From Bryobacterales bacterium (lineage in GTDB: Bacteria > Acidobacteriota > Terriglobia > Bryobacterales > Bryobacteraceae), in NCBI GenBank assembly GCA_020851655.1, contig JADZCI010000189.1, positions 1 to 35,307 of the forward strand: 35,307 bases of DNA. The letters are read 5' to 3'. Shown one piece after another: positions 7,828-17,600 of this stretch (within the stretch, counting starts at the first letter, position 1; every line of letters begins with the position of its first letter). The notes below the pieces were generated by a model that saw nothing but the letters and a program-made list of their open reading frames with translations, did no database searches and was not told the DNA's origin. The position numbers and the translations under genes are program-made.

Positions 7828-9117
7828 GTGAAGAAGTTCTTCATCCAGAATTTCGGCTGCCGCGCCACCCAAGCCGACGGCGCGGCGCTGGAAGGCCTTC
7901 TGACGCGCCAGGGGCTGGACCCCGCCGGCGCCGCCGGCTCGGCCGACCTCGTCATCCTGAACACCTGTACGGTCACCTCATCGGCGGATGACGACGTGCG
8001 GTCTAGTATTCGCAGAGTGCATCGCGAAAATCCCGGCGCCCGGATCCTGGTGACCGGATGTTATGCGCAGCGGGCGCCCGCTGAACTCAGCGCGATGCCC
8101 GGCGTGTCGTGGGTGGTCGGCAACACCCACAAGACGGCCATACCCGAAATCCTCCGCGGTGAAGCGGCGCCTTACCACGGCCAAGTGTTTGTCGGAGATA
8201 TTGCGAGTTCCAGCGAGTTTCTCTCGGCGCCCATCGAAGACGCTTTCGGCGACCGCACGCGGCCGAACCTCAAGATTCAGGATGGCTGCAACAACCTGTG
8301 CAGCTTCTGCATCATCCCGTCGGTGCGCGGGCGGAGCCGGAGCATGCCGCCCGAACAGGTGCTCGAACAGATCGCGGCTTTGAGCGCATCCTACCGCGAG
8401 ATCGTGCTGACCGGGGTGAACCTCGGCCGCTGGGGACGCGAGCCGCGCCTGCGGATGCGGCTGGCGGACCTTCTGGACCGCGTGCTGCGCGAAACGCCGG
8501 TGGAGCGCCTACGGTTAAGCTCGGTGGAGCCGATGGACTTTTCCGACGGCTTGCTGGAAGTCATGGCGGGTTCGGACCGCATCGCCAAGCACGTCCACGC
8601 GCCATTGCAGTCCGGCAGCGACACCGTGTTGAGGCGCATGAAGCGCCGGTACCGCGTGCGCCATTACGAAGACCGGATCTCCAGGGCGCATGCGCTCATG
8701 CCCCTGGCAGCTTATGGCGCCGACGTCATGACCGGTTTTCCCGGTGAAACCGACGCCGAGTTTGAGGAGACCTGCGCATTCATTGAACGGCTGCCCTTCA
8801 CCTATCTGCACGTCTTCACATACTCGGAGCGGCCCGGCACGCCGGCTGAGGCGTTCGGGCAGGTTCCGCACGCCGTGCGAAAGGCCCGTACGCGCCGCCT
8901 CCGCGACCTCAGCGCCCAAAAGAACCTCGAATTCCGCCGCCGGCTGACCGGCACGACTTTGCGGGCGGTTACGATGCCCCATGGCATGGCTCTCACCGAG
9001 AACTATCTCAAGGTGGAAATGTCCGCGCCGCGCGAACCCAACCGCCTGGTGGAACTCAATGTAGGGGGCATTACCAGCAATGGCCTGCGTGAAGCCGCGC
9101 TCCTTCCCGTCCTGTAG
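7828..9117 (+). CDS. mtaB: tRNA (N6-threonylcarbamoyladenosine37-C2)-methylthiotransferase MtaB
   Basis: This 429-residue radical SAM enzyme adds a methylthio group to t6A at position 37 of ANN-decoding tRNAs. The N-terminal UPF0004 domain carries its Fe-S cysteines at C11 (NFGCRATQ), C47 (NTCTVT) and C78 (VTGCYA). The radical SAM cluster is C154-x3-C158-x2-C161, within the family signature KIQDGCNNLCSFCIIPSVRGRS. The C-terminal 60 residues match the position of a degenerate TRAM domain. The NFGCRATQ opening resembles MtaB more than MiaB or RimO. Translation starts with GTG at 7828 without a visible ribosome binding site; TAAACT at 7815-7820 could be a -10 element that makes the message nearly leaderless. 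Its last 38 bases overlap the next gene. Confidence 0.92.
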   Translation: MKKFFIQNFGCRATQADGAALEGLLTRQGLDPAGAAGSADLVILNTCTVTSSADDDVRSSIRRVHRENPGARILVTGCYAQRAPAELSAMPGVSWVVGNTHKTAIPEILRGEAAPYHGQVFVGDIASSSEFLSAPIEDAFGDRTRPNLKIQDGCNNLCSFCIIPSVRGRSRSMPPEQVLEQIAALSASYREIVLTGVNLGRWGREPRLRMRLADLLDRVLRETPVERLRLSSVEPMDFSDGLLEVMAGSDRIAKHVHAPLQSGSDTVLRRMKRRYRVRHYEDRISRAHALMPLAAYGADVMTGFPGETDAEFEETCAFIERLPFTYLHVFTYSERPGTPAEAFGQVPHAVRKARTRRLRDLSAQKNLEFRRRLTGTTLRAVTMPHGMALTENYLKVEMSAPREPNRLVELNVGGITSNGLREAALLPVL

Positions 9118-10933
9118 CCTTGCGCTGGCGTTTCTGAGCCTGGCGCCGGCCCAGAGCCTGGACCCGCGTAATATCACCTCGGGACTTGTCATCCCCGATG
9201 AGGGGTATTCCGATCAACCTTACGTCGTCAAGATGGACGACGGCGCCTGGCTCTGCGTGATGACCACGGGTCCCGCCGTGGAAGGCGCCGGAGGACAGCA
9301 CGTCGTCGCCCGGCGCAGCATGGATCGGGGCCGGACATGGTCCGAGGCGGTAGATGTGGAACCTTCCTCCGGTCCGGAGGCATCCTATGCCGTGCCGCTG
9401 AAGGTCCCCTCGGGCCGCATCTACGTTTTCTATAACCACAACACGGACCGCGTCCGGCAGGTGATTGCCGACCGGCCAGCCTACCCGGACGGGTACTGCC
9501 GCCGTGTCGACAGCCTGGGACACTTCGTCTTCAAGTACAGCGATGACGGAGGGCGGACGTGGTCGTCCCATCGCTACGACATCCCGATGCGGGATTTTGA
9601 GATCGACCGCCGGAACCCTTATGGGGGCCGGCTCAAATTCTTCTGGAACGTCGGGCGAGCCTTCAGCTTTCAGGGAGCCGGCTTTGTCCCGATTCACAAG
9701 GTCGGGGGCTTCGGAGAAGGGTTTTTCACCTCGTCGGAAGGCGCCCTGCTGCGCAGCGGCAATATCCTCACGGAGTCCGATCCGTCCAGACTGCGCTGGC
9801 AGACCCTGCCCGACGGCGATATCGGGTTGAGAGCGCCTCCGGGCGGCGGTCCGGTAGCCGAGGAACAAAGCGTTTCGGTACTGAGCGACGGCTCGCTGTT
9901 CTGCGTATATCGCACCATCGACGGTCACGCCGCATACAGCTACAGCCGCGACAGCGGACGAACATGGGACACGCCGAGGTACATGAGGTTCGCCGACGGG
10001 CGGCTGATGAAGCATCCGCGAGCCGCGAATTTCGCCTGGCGCTGCGAGAACGGGAAGTACCTATATTGGTTCCATAACCACGGCGGGCGGTTTATCCGCG
10101 AAAGTGCGCGGCGGCGCACGATTGCATACGAAGACCGCAACCCGGTATGGCTCGCCGGGGGTGTCGAAGCCAATTCGCCACAAGGCAAAGTCATCCGCTG
10201 GTCGCAGCCCGAGATTGCCCTCTACGACGACGATCCCGTTGTCCGGATGAGTTATCCCGACTTAGTGGAGGACGCCGGCAAGTACTTCGTCACGGAGACA
10301 CAAAAAGAGGTCGCCCGGATCCACGAACTCGACAAGACCCTTCTCGAGGGGCTGTGGAACCAGTTTGAGGCTGCCGGCGCTTCTCGCGCGGGGCTCCTCG
10401 TCGATCTGAAAGCGCCGGCGCCGGCAGCGATTCCCGCGCCCCAGTTCCCCGCCTTCATCAAGCGTGCGGCAGGCGGCAACGGACGCGAGGATCTGCGCGC
10501 CGGATTCTCGATCGACCTGTGGGTGAGGCTTGAGTCCGCCGCGCCCGGACAAGTGCTGCTCGACAACCGGACGCCGGAGGGCAAGGGATTCGCGCTCCAA
10601 ACGGCGCCGGGAAACCGGGTGGAGCTGATCCTCAACGACGGCCGGACTGAGAACCGCTGGGCGGCCGATCCCGGCACGCTGGCCGTAGGCCGGCCGCTGC
10701 ACATCGCCGCCATCGCCGACGGCGGTCCCAAGATCATCTCGTTCGTCATCGACGGACGGTTCTGCGATGGAGGCGCCAGCCGGCAGTTTGGCTGGGGACG
10801 TTTCAGCCCGAACCTGCAAGGCGCCGCCGGCGGGCCTGAAATCCGCCTCTCCCCGGCGGCGCTCCGGCTGCGCCTTTACGGCCGGGCGCTCAGAACCTCG
10901 GAAGCGATCGCGTCTTACCGCGCCGGGTCCTGA
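9080..10933 (+). CDS. Exported BNR-repeat (sialidase-fold) protein with C-terminal LamG-like domain
   Basis: This 617-residue secreted protein has a signal peptide at residues 1-25 (SLALAFLSLAPAQS). It then has a sialidase-type beta-propeller with three Asp-box (SxDxGxTW) motifs: SMDRGRTW at 80-87, SDDGGRTW at 154-161 and SRDSGRTW at 289-296. Residues about 460-610 look like a concanavalin/LamG jelly roll (FSIDLWVRLES, later VDGRFCDGG-type loop), often a glycan-binding module. It is commonly labelled exo-alpha-sialidase, but I do not see the Arg-Ile-Pro motif of true sialidases, so hydrolysis of sialic acid is not established. The start lies 38 bases inside mtaB, with AGGGGG 11 bases upstream. 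Its 3' end overlaps the convergent HD gene by 19 bases. Confidence 0.82.
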   Translation: MACVKPRSFPSCSLALAFLSLAPAQSLDPRNITSGLVIPDEGYSDQPYVVKMDDGAWLCVMTTGPAVEGAGGQHVVARRSMDRGRTWSEAVDVEPSSGPEASYAVPLKVPSGRIYVFYNHNTDRVRQVIADRPAYPDGYCRRVDSLGHFVFKYSDDGGRTWSSHRYDIPMRDFEIDRRNPYGGRLKFFWNVGRAFSFQGAGFVPIHKVGGFGEGFFTSSEGALLRSGNILTESDPSRLRWQTLPDGDIGLRAPPGGGPVAEEQSVSVLSDGSLFCVYRTIDGHAAYSYSRDSGRTWDTPRYMRFADGRLMKHPRAANFAWRCENGKYLYWFHNHGGRFIRESARRRTIAYEDRNPVWLAGGVEANSPQGKVIRWSQPEIALYDDDPVVRMSYPDLVEDAGKYFVTETQKEVARIHELDKTLLEGLWNQFEAAGASRAGLLVDLKAPAPAAIPAPQFPAFIKRAAGGNGREDLRAGFSIDLWVRLESAAPGQVLLDNRTPEGKGFALQTAPGNRVELILNDGRTENRWAADPGTLAVGRPLHIAAIADGGPKIISFVIDGRFCDGGASRQFGWGRFSPNLQGAAGGPEIRLSPAALRLRLYGRALRTSEAIASYRAGS

Positions 10934-11487
10934 CCGGACTCAGGGGGTGGAAAGACGAGCGCGAGTTCCCGTTGAAAGTCCTTCACCAGCCTTAAGGCCG
11001 GATCGCTGGTAACGCGGCGCGCAAACACAGCCGAAAGCGATTCGTAATACCACTGCTGGCTCTCGCGGGGACGCCGGAACCGGTCCCAGACCTCGTCGCC
11101 GGAAAGCGTCAGGTCCTGGCGGATGGAGCGCAAATTGTCCAGCTTGTCGCACAAGCCGATCAGCAGCGACTCCTCCGGCGCCTGGCCCAGAAACTCGATG
11201 GTGTGCTGCTTGCGATCTTCCCAGCGCAAGGAGCGGTCCGGCTCGGAAGCGGCTTCGACCAGGTCCGCCACCTGCCGCCCGAACCGGACGCGCACTTCCA
11301 CCAGCTTGATGTGTGTATCCTCAACCACGTCGTGCAGCACGCCGGCTACGGCCACGTGTTCGGCGCAGCCAATTTCGAGGAGCGTCCGCGCCACGCCGAT
11401 GGGATGCACGATGTAGGGCACACGGCTGCCCTTGCGGTACTGCCCGCTATGAGCCGCCGCGGCAAACTGAATCGCGTAAAAGATCAT
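10915..11487 (-). CDS. HD-domain hydrolase of the SpoT/Mesh1 type, probable small alarmone hydrolase
   Basis: This 190-residue protein matches the isolated hydrolase domain of RelA/SpoT enzymes, which remove pyrophosphate from (p)ppGpp. The metal and catalytic residues are visible: H13 (AAHSGQYRKG), H28 (YIVHPIGVA), H52-D53 with the following E56-D57 (LHDVVEDT), and D114-K-L-D117-N118 (GLCDKLDNLR). No synthetase, TGS or ACT domain is present, so a hydrolase-only role is inferred. I chose the ATG at 11487 because its ATGA overlaps the cdsA stop exactly and the motif spacing then fits the family; a longer frame to 11565 only runs antisense-free through cdsA. It is the third gene of the uppS-cdsA chain. 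Other HD phosphohydrolase substrates remain possible. Confidence 0.82.
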   Translation of the reverse strand: MIFYAIQFAAAAHSGQYRKGSRVPYIVHPIGVARTLLEIGCAEHVAVAGVLHDVVEDTHIKLVEVRVRFGRQVADLVEAASEPDRSLRWEDRKQHTIEFLGQAPEESLLIGLCDKLDNLRSIRQDLTLSGDEVWDRFRRPRESQQWYYESLSAVFARRVTSDPALRLVKDFQRELALVFPPPESGQDPAR

Positions 11488-12268
11488 TGGAAAAACCACG
11501 GCTGTTCGGTAAGCCAGTACACGACCGGCAGCGAGAACATGCTGGAATCGACGCGGTCTAGCCACCCGCCATGCCCGGGCAGCAGGTTGCCGCTGTCTTT
11601 AACGCCCGCGCCGCGCTTGAACGCCGATTCGCATAGGTCGCCCAACTGGCCCGCCAGGTTTCCCGCGACGCACAGTACAACGGCCTGCCAGACCGCGACG
11701 TTCGGCAGAACCTGGTGCAGGTAGAGGACGCCCAAGGCTGTCGTGCCCGCTAAAGAGGCAATTGTCCCCTCCCAGGATTTGGCGGGACTGACCGACGGCG
11801 CCAGTTTGTGACGCCCGAACCGCCGGCCAAAGTAATACGCAAAGGAGTCTCCCACCCAGTTGATGGCCAGCGCGAACAGAAGCCACCACGGGCTGATCGA
11901 GCGTAGTCCGGCGGCGCAGCGCCAGGCGCCATAGCAGTACACGACGCCGAGCAGGATAAAGGAGGCCATTGGGAGGCTCTCCTTGAGGCTGCGGACGCGC
12001 AGCGATTGGACCATCACGATGACCGCCAGCAGGCACAGGAACGTGACTTCCTGGCGTGGCAGCACCAGCAAGACGAGTCCGGCGCCGTAGCCGATCGGGT
12101 TGCGCGCGAAACTTGGGACCTCGTCCAGGTGCAGCGCGGCAATGTTGGAGTACTCGTAGTAGCACAGTGACGCGACCGCGGCCAGAATAACCAGAAAGAC
12201 GGGCGCGGGCGCGGCCAGGATCACCCAGAGAAATGACGGAACCAGGACCGCCGCGGTCGCAATGCGCT

Positions 12269-12272
<4 letters not shown>
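11484..12272 (-). CDS. cdsA: Phosphatidate cytidylyltransferase CdsA
   Basis: This 262-residue polytopic membrane enzyme converts phosphatidic acid and CTP to CDP-diacylglycerol, the precursor of bacterial phospholipids. The family signature near the C-terminus is intact: S216-A-F-K-R220 followed by K225-D226-S-G, then L-P-G-H-G-G and D239-R-V-D242-S. The rest is mostly hydrophobic helices, with the upstream conserved block SPAKSWEGT at 162-170. It starts at ATG 12272, overlapping the uppS stop as ATGA, and ends with the same overlap into the HD hydrolase. There is no separate ribosome binding site, so translation is probably coupled. The uppS-cdsA order is the common bacterial arrangement (frr-uppS-cdsA-dxr-rseP), but frr, dxr and rseP are not adjacent here. 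Confidence 0.95.
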
Positions 12273-13102
<830 letters not shown>

Positions 13103-13146
13103 GCAGGGATTCTTTTCATTCTATGACACGCCCTTGCCCGGTGAAC

Positions 13147-14472
13147 TCAAGAAGCCATAACGGACTGCCCGGATTTCTCCTGCGAGTTCGCCATCAGATG
13201 CGCCGGCAGTTGCCGGAAGGTTAGCAGCAGGCTGGCGGCGAAGATGGTTACGGCGGCCATCTCGAGAATGGCGGAAACGGATAGCAGGGGCCACAGACCC
13301 GGCGCATACGACTCGTAGGCGCCGATTTCGGAGACCACGCGAATCAGGCACCCGGCGTTCAGCAGCGCCAGCGACCAGAACATCAGCGCCGGACTGTACA
13401 GCACACGCATACCGCAGAACGCGGGCAGGACTCGCTGTCCGATGGCGAAGACCATGGTCGACATGAATCCGACGGTCAAGGCGTGGCGTGAAGAACCCCA
13501 GAGACCGCCCGCCCGGTCCCAAAGCGAAGCGCTTACCGCCAGAGAGGCGGAAACGGCAAGCCACCCGTAGGCGAACCGCACGAACACGGGAAAGCTGCGA
13601 TGTACGCCGGTGACTTTCGGCGCGTTCAGGGGCGGCGCAAAAATACGCAGGCCGTAACACGCCAGCACGACGGCAGCCGCAATGGCGGCGGTCGAGAAAC
13701 GCCACGCGTCCACCCCGGCGGCCAGGATACCGGCCACGTCGGCCGCCAGCGCCGCATACATCAGGCGCACGGAAGGAGGATGGAGACCCAGGAACACAGG
13801 AAGCCAGCGCGCGCTGAAACCCCAAATCGTGAGCACCGGGAAACCCCAGCCAAACAACGCCAGCAGTCTTTGATTGACCGCGTGCGGGACGGCGGGGCTG
13901 GCGTTGGCGATCGAACTCTGCATCGCAACCACGCCATTGGCCAGCAGGCTGGCGAGGAACCCAATGCTTCCGAAAACGACCAGGACCATCCAGGCCGGCC
14001 GCGGCCCCGGCCCCACGGCGGCTAGCGGCTTCTCCGGCCGGTGCCGCCTGACCGTGATAAAGAACAGCAGGAACCCGCCCAGTTCGAACAGCGCCGACAA
14101 GGGCAGCATCCAGCGCCAGTGCCATTGCCAGACGTTGGTGGCCCAGCGCAGCGTGACGCCGCCGCTCCATAATGCCCAGCTAAGCCAACCCCGGCTGACG
14201 GCAAACTCCGGTATCGCGCCCATCTTGCTGAGCGAATAGAAGCCGATCCCCAGAATGAAGGTCCCGATCCACCCAAATAACTGCGCGTGTCCGTGAGCTT
14301 GAATCCAGGCCGGATCGATGTGCGCCGGTGTCCGCTCGCCGGCAATCGAGATCAGGTTCCACACGCCCAGGAAGGTGCCTGGCAGCAGCATGAAAGTGAG
14401 CCCGGTGATGATCCAAACAGTCAACAGGCGCTGCAACGCCAGTTCACGAGCGACCGCGGTCGTAGCACGCAT
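13147..14472 (-). CDS. NnrS-family haem/copper membrane protein
   Basis: This 441-residue protein is almost entirely hydrophobic, consistent with about twelve membrane helices. It has the NnrS hallmark H60-G-H62 in IQAHGHAQLFGWIGTF near the first periplasmic loop. NnrS proteins bind haem and copper, are induced by nitric oxide and protect metabolism under nitrosative stress, although their chemistry is unsettled. The ATG at 14472 is chosen over a frame start at 14493 because AAGGA/GGGGA lies 3-7 bases upstream. A perfect inverted repeat of CRP/FNR type is centred about 56 bases upstream of this ATG. The gene is separate from uppS (44 bases) and is probably its own transcription unit. No nitrite or nitric oxide reductase gene is visible nearby. 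Confidence 0.85.
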   Translation of the reverse strand: MRATTAVARELALQRLLTVWIITGLTFMLLPGTFLGVWNLISIAGERTPAHIDPAWIQAHGHAQLFGWIGTFILGIGFYSLSKMGAIPEFAVSRGWLSWALWSGGVTLRWATNVWQWHWRWMLPLSALFELGGFLLFFITVRRHRPEKPLAAVGPGPRPAWMVLVVFGSIGFLASLLANGVVAMQSSIANASPAVPHAVNQRLLALFGWGFPVLTIWGFSARWLPVFLGLHPPSVRLMYAALAADVAGILAAGVDAWRFSTAAIAAAVVLACYGLRIFAPPLNAPKVTGVHRSFPVFVRFAYGWLAVSASLAVSASLWDRAGGLWGSSRHALTVGFMSTMVFAIGQRVLPAFCGMRVLYSPALMFWSLALLNAGCLIRVVSEIGAYESYAPGLWPLLSVSAILEMAAVTIFAASLLLTFRQLPAHLMANSQEKSGQSVMAS

Positions 14473-14519
14473 AGGTCCTTCCCCACTATCCATCGTGCCC
14501 TCGCGCCGGGCGGGATTGC

Positions 14520-14535
14520 CGTGACTTTCGTCACG
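14520..14535. promoter_or_regulatory. Perfect CRP/FNR-family palindrome upstream of the nnrS-like gene
   Basis: The sequence CGTGAC-TTTC-GTCACG is a perfect 6-base inverted repeat with a 4-base spacer. It reads as GTGA-N6-TCAC in CRP terms and XTGAC-N4-GTCAX in DNR/NnrR terms. DNR and NnrR are nitric-oxide-responsive CRP/FNR regulators known to control nnrS genes. The centre is 55-56 bases before the nnrS start at 14472, so with a short leader it would sit near -41 of the transcript, the position used by activators. The regulator itself is not in the window. Confidence 0.6.
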
Positions 14536-14568
14536 AGGCGGCGGCGCACACGCGGCGCGCCGCCGCCT
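14536..14568. terminator. GC-rich 12-bp hairpin between the receptor gene and nnrS
   Basis: AGGCGGCGGCGC at 14536-14547 pairs perfectly with GCGCCGCCGCCT at 14557-14568 around a 9-base loop. It lies 47 bases past the stop of the large receptor gene on the minus strand and directly abuts the nnrS palindrome. No T-run follows on either strand, so it is not a classic intrinsic terminator. It may still slow polymerase, aid Rho-dependent ending or stabilise the receptor mRNA 3' end. Confidence 0.45.
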
Positions 14569-14614
14569 TGCGGGACTGGTAAACGAGATGTGGCGGATTC
14601 GTGGACGCTACACC

Positions 14615-17600
14615 TTAGAAGCGAATCCGGCCAGTGTACTGAATTTCCCGGCCGTAGTTGCCTCCGGCAACCCAGGTGCTGTAACCCATGGTTCCGCTGC
14701 CGATACCCGTGTCCGGTTGGGACGGCAGAAAGTGGTTGGGCAGGTTGTAGAACTCCATGCGGAGTTCAAACTTGACGCGCTCGGTGATGGGGAAGTACTT
14801 GACCAATGTCGAATCAAGCTGCCAGTAGCCGGGACCGCGCAGGCCGTCATAGTAGATCGGGTTGGTGCGGGGCGTGTAGGGCTCGGGAACCTGGAACACG
14901 CTGGGGTTGAAATAGGCGCTGCTGGGCACATTCTGGGTTGGATCGCCGGTGACGATCGCCTGGCCGAAACGTATCATCGGGCCTGCGTTCCACATCAGGA
15001 TGCTGCTGGTCGCCCACCCGCCGATGATCAGGTCGAGCGCGCGGTTCATGCTGGCGCCATACGCGCGTCCGCGGCCGACCGGCACTTCCCACGTTCCCGC
15101 GACGCGGATATGGTGGCGCGGATTGCCACGATCAAACATCCCGAAGGTGTAGTTGTAGCGGTCCAGGTCGTTGAAGTACTCGGTGTGGGTTTCCCGGTTG
15201 TAGTTGTAGCCCACCAGCAGGGTGAGGCCGTTGGCCATGGGCCGCTCGGCTTTGAGCTGTAGCGCATAGTAGCGGCTGGTCTGGCCGCGGTAGGCGCTGA
15301 TGGTGAGGTCGGTGTACTGCGGATAGGGGCGCAGCAGTTGCGCCACCGAGACCGTCTGCTGGTTGCGCAGGTTGCCGGGCATCTTGGTGGCCGGCAGAAG
15401 CTGGTAGAACGGATTCGGCACGGCCTCATCCAGGGCGCCCTTGTACTTGTAGTAGAGGTTCGGATCCGTCATATTCATCGACCGGCCATAGTCGCCGCCC
15501 CACATGCTGGGGTCCTGAACATCGTGGCCGAGATTGATGAAGAACGTCGCGTCCGTCACGATGCGCCACGGCATCTGGTGCTGGACCGAGAAGTTGATGC
15601 GGTCGTTCTTGGGCGTGGTGGTGTTGGGCGCATACCAGCTCATGCCGTCGCCCAATTGGGTGTACCGGCCCAGGCTGTTGCCCGGCGGCAGAATCAGCGG
15701 ATTGGTGGTTGGGAATGGATCGCTTACCAAGGTGCGCGGCTTGCCTTCAAGGGGTCCGAGGACGGAACTGCTTTGGACGTAACCGTACTTCGGCAGCGGG
15801 AACCCTTCCGGGTGGACCGCCACCATCGGAACCGCGTAGCGGGCGTACCCGACTCGCATGGAGGTCTTATCGTTCAGGCGGATGGCAATGCCGGCGCGCG
15901 GCAGGATGATCGACCTCTGAGCGTCGTACATGCGCGGCTGGCTGTTGCTGGTGAAGATGAAGGCGCCGGAGTAGTTGGGCGGCTTCTGCATGATGGAGGT
16001 GACCTGCGACGGCATCTGCGGCGGCTTGGCCTGGAATTCCGGAATCGGATCGCTCAGGTCCAGTTGCCGCGTTAGCATGTGGATCTCCTCGCTGGGCGCG
16101 GTTTCATATTCATAGCGGATGCCCAGGTTGAGAGTGATGTTCCGGTTGACCTTGATGTCGTCGTGGAAGAAGAACCCCCACTGCTGCTGGTGGGTGTTAA
16201 ACATCGGGCTGATGGCGGAACTGCCCGCGTTCAGAACGCCCAAGAGCGCGGAGGCAAACTGGCTGCCCGATTGGGAGCTGTTGTAGCCCAGGAACGAGCT
16301 GCCGGTATCGATGGAGTTGAAACTGAAGTCACCGGTGGTCGGCAGCCCGTTACGGTCGTACGAGTAGCGGAGTTGCCATCCGGCCTTGAACGAGTGCTTG
16401 CCCCGGTAGTGAATGATATTGGCCGAGGGGTTGTGCGACCGGCCGCGGACAAGCCACCACCCGCCGAACCCCGTCGAGGCGCCGCCGTTGCCGGTGTAAT
16501 TGAATCGCGGATAGTAGACGCCCGGCACGCTGGCCAAAACCGGCTTATACCAACCCGAGGGGAACAGGCCAGCCCAGGTGCTTTCCGGCACTTTGGCCCA
16601 TTCCGAGTCATAGTCGTCTTCAAGATAGGTCGCGCCGTAGCGGACATTGAACACGGTGCTCGGACTGATCGTGTACACCACATCGGCCGCCGCGTTCAAG
16701 GCGTCCATCAAACCGCCGTTGTCGGAAGGCACGGCGATGGTGCCGCCCCAGTTCGGGTTATCGAGGCGCGTCCAATACTGCGAGTACCGGGCGTACATGC
16801 GCAGTCTCTCGGTGATGTTGTAATCCACGCGGTCGGAGTAGTTCTTGTACTTCACCCACCAGGCGTAGGCGTTCTTGAAGTTGTTGACGCCGGAGGGATC
16901 GTCACCAGCGCGATTGGGCTTCCAGAGGTCGTTAATGGCGATCTTGCCCGACGCGTTGATCCGGTTGGCCGGAATGATGTTGCCCGCAAAGGGCTGGCGC
17001 GTCACCATGGACGTGGCCGGATCGAAGACGGTCGTGAACGGGTCGTAGATGGCGCGAAGCACGCCCTGCGGCGTGAAGGTTCGTGAGAAATCCCCGGTGC
17101 GTTCCAGGTCGGTCGGCACGGTCGACTGATTGCTGGAGGGCTGCGTCGACCTCCATTGCTCATAGGAGAAGAAGTTGAACAGCTTGTTCTTCAGGATGGG
17201 GTTGCCTATCGTGCCGCCCCAGATATGATTCCGGACCACGCTGGGCTCGCGAGTGATGCGGTTGGTCATCGCGTTGAGCGCGGGGTTGCGTCCAAAATAA
17301 TACGCCGTTCCGTGGAACTCGTTGGTTCCCGACTTCATGGACAGGTTGAGCGTTCCGCCGGCGCTGAAGCCGAATTCGGCGTCCACGGCGTTCTGCTGAA
17401 CCGAGACTTCCTGCACGGCGTCCATTGGCGCGTTGTAGGAACCGCGGGCGGAAACGTTGAGTGAAACACCATCCAGAAGCTGGTTGTTCTTGCCCCCGGT
17501 AGAGCCTCCCACGTCCAAGCCTCCGGATGACCACATATAGAAGGGATTGCGGTGCGCCACATCCCAATACTGGTTGACGACGGCTGGATTGAGCAGCGCC

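Noticed and set aside
13121..14170. 349-residue open frame on the minus strand
   Set aside because: It overlaps the NnrS gene in another frame; the NnrS frame has coherent membrane helices and family motifs.
16079..17086. 335-residue plus-strand frame
   Set aside because: It lies antisense inside the receptor gene and shows no protein family features.
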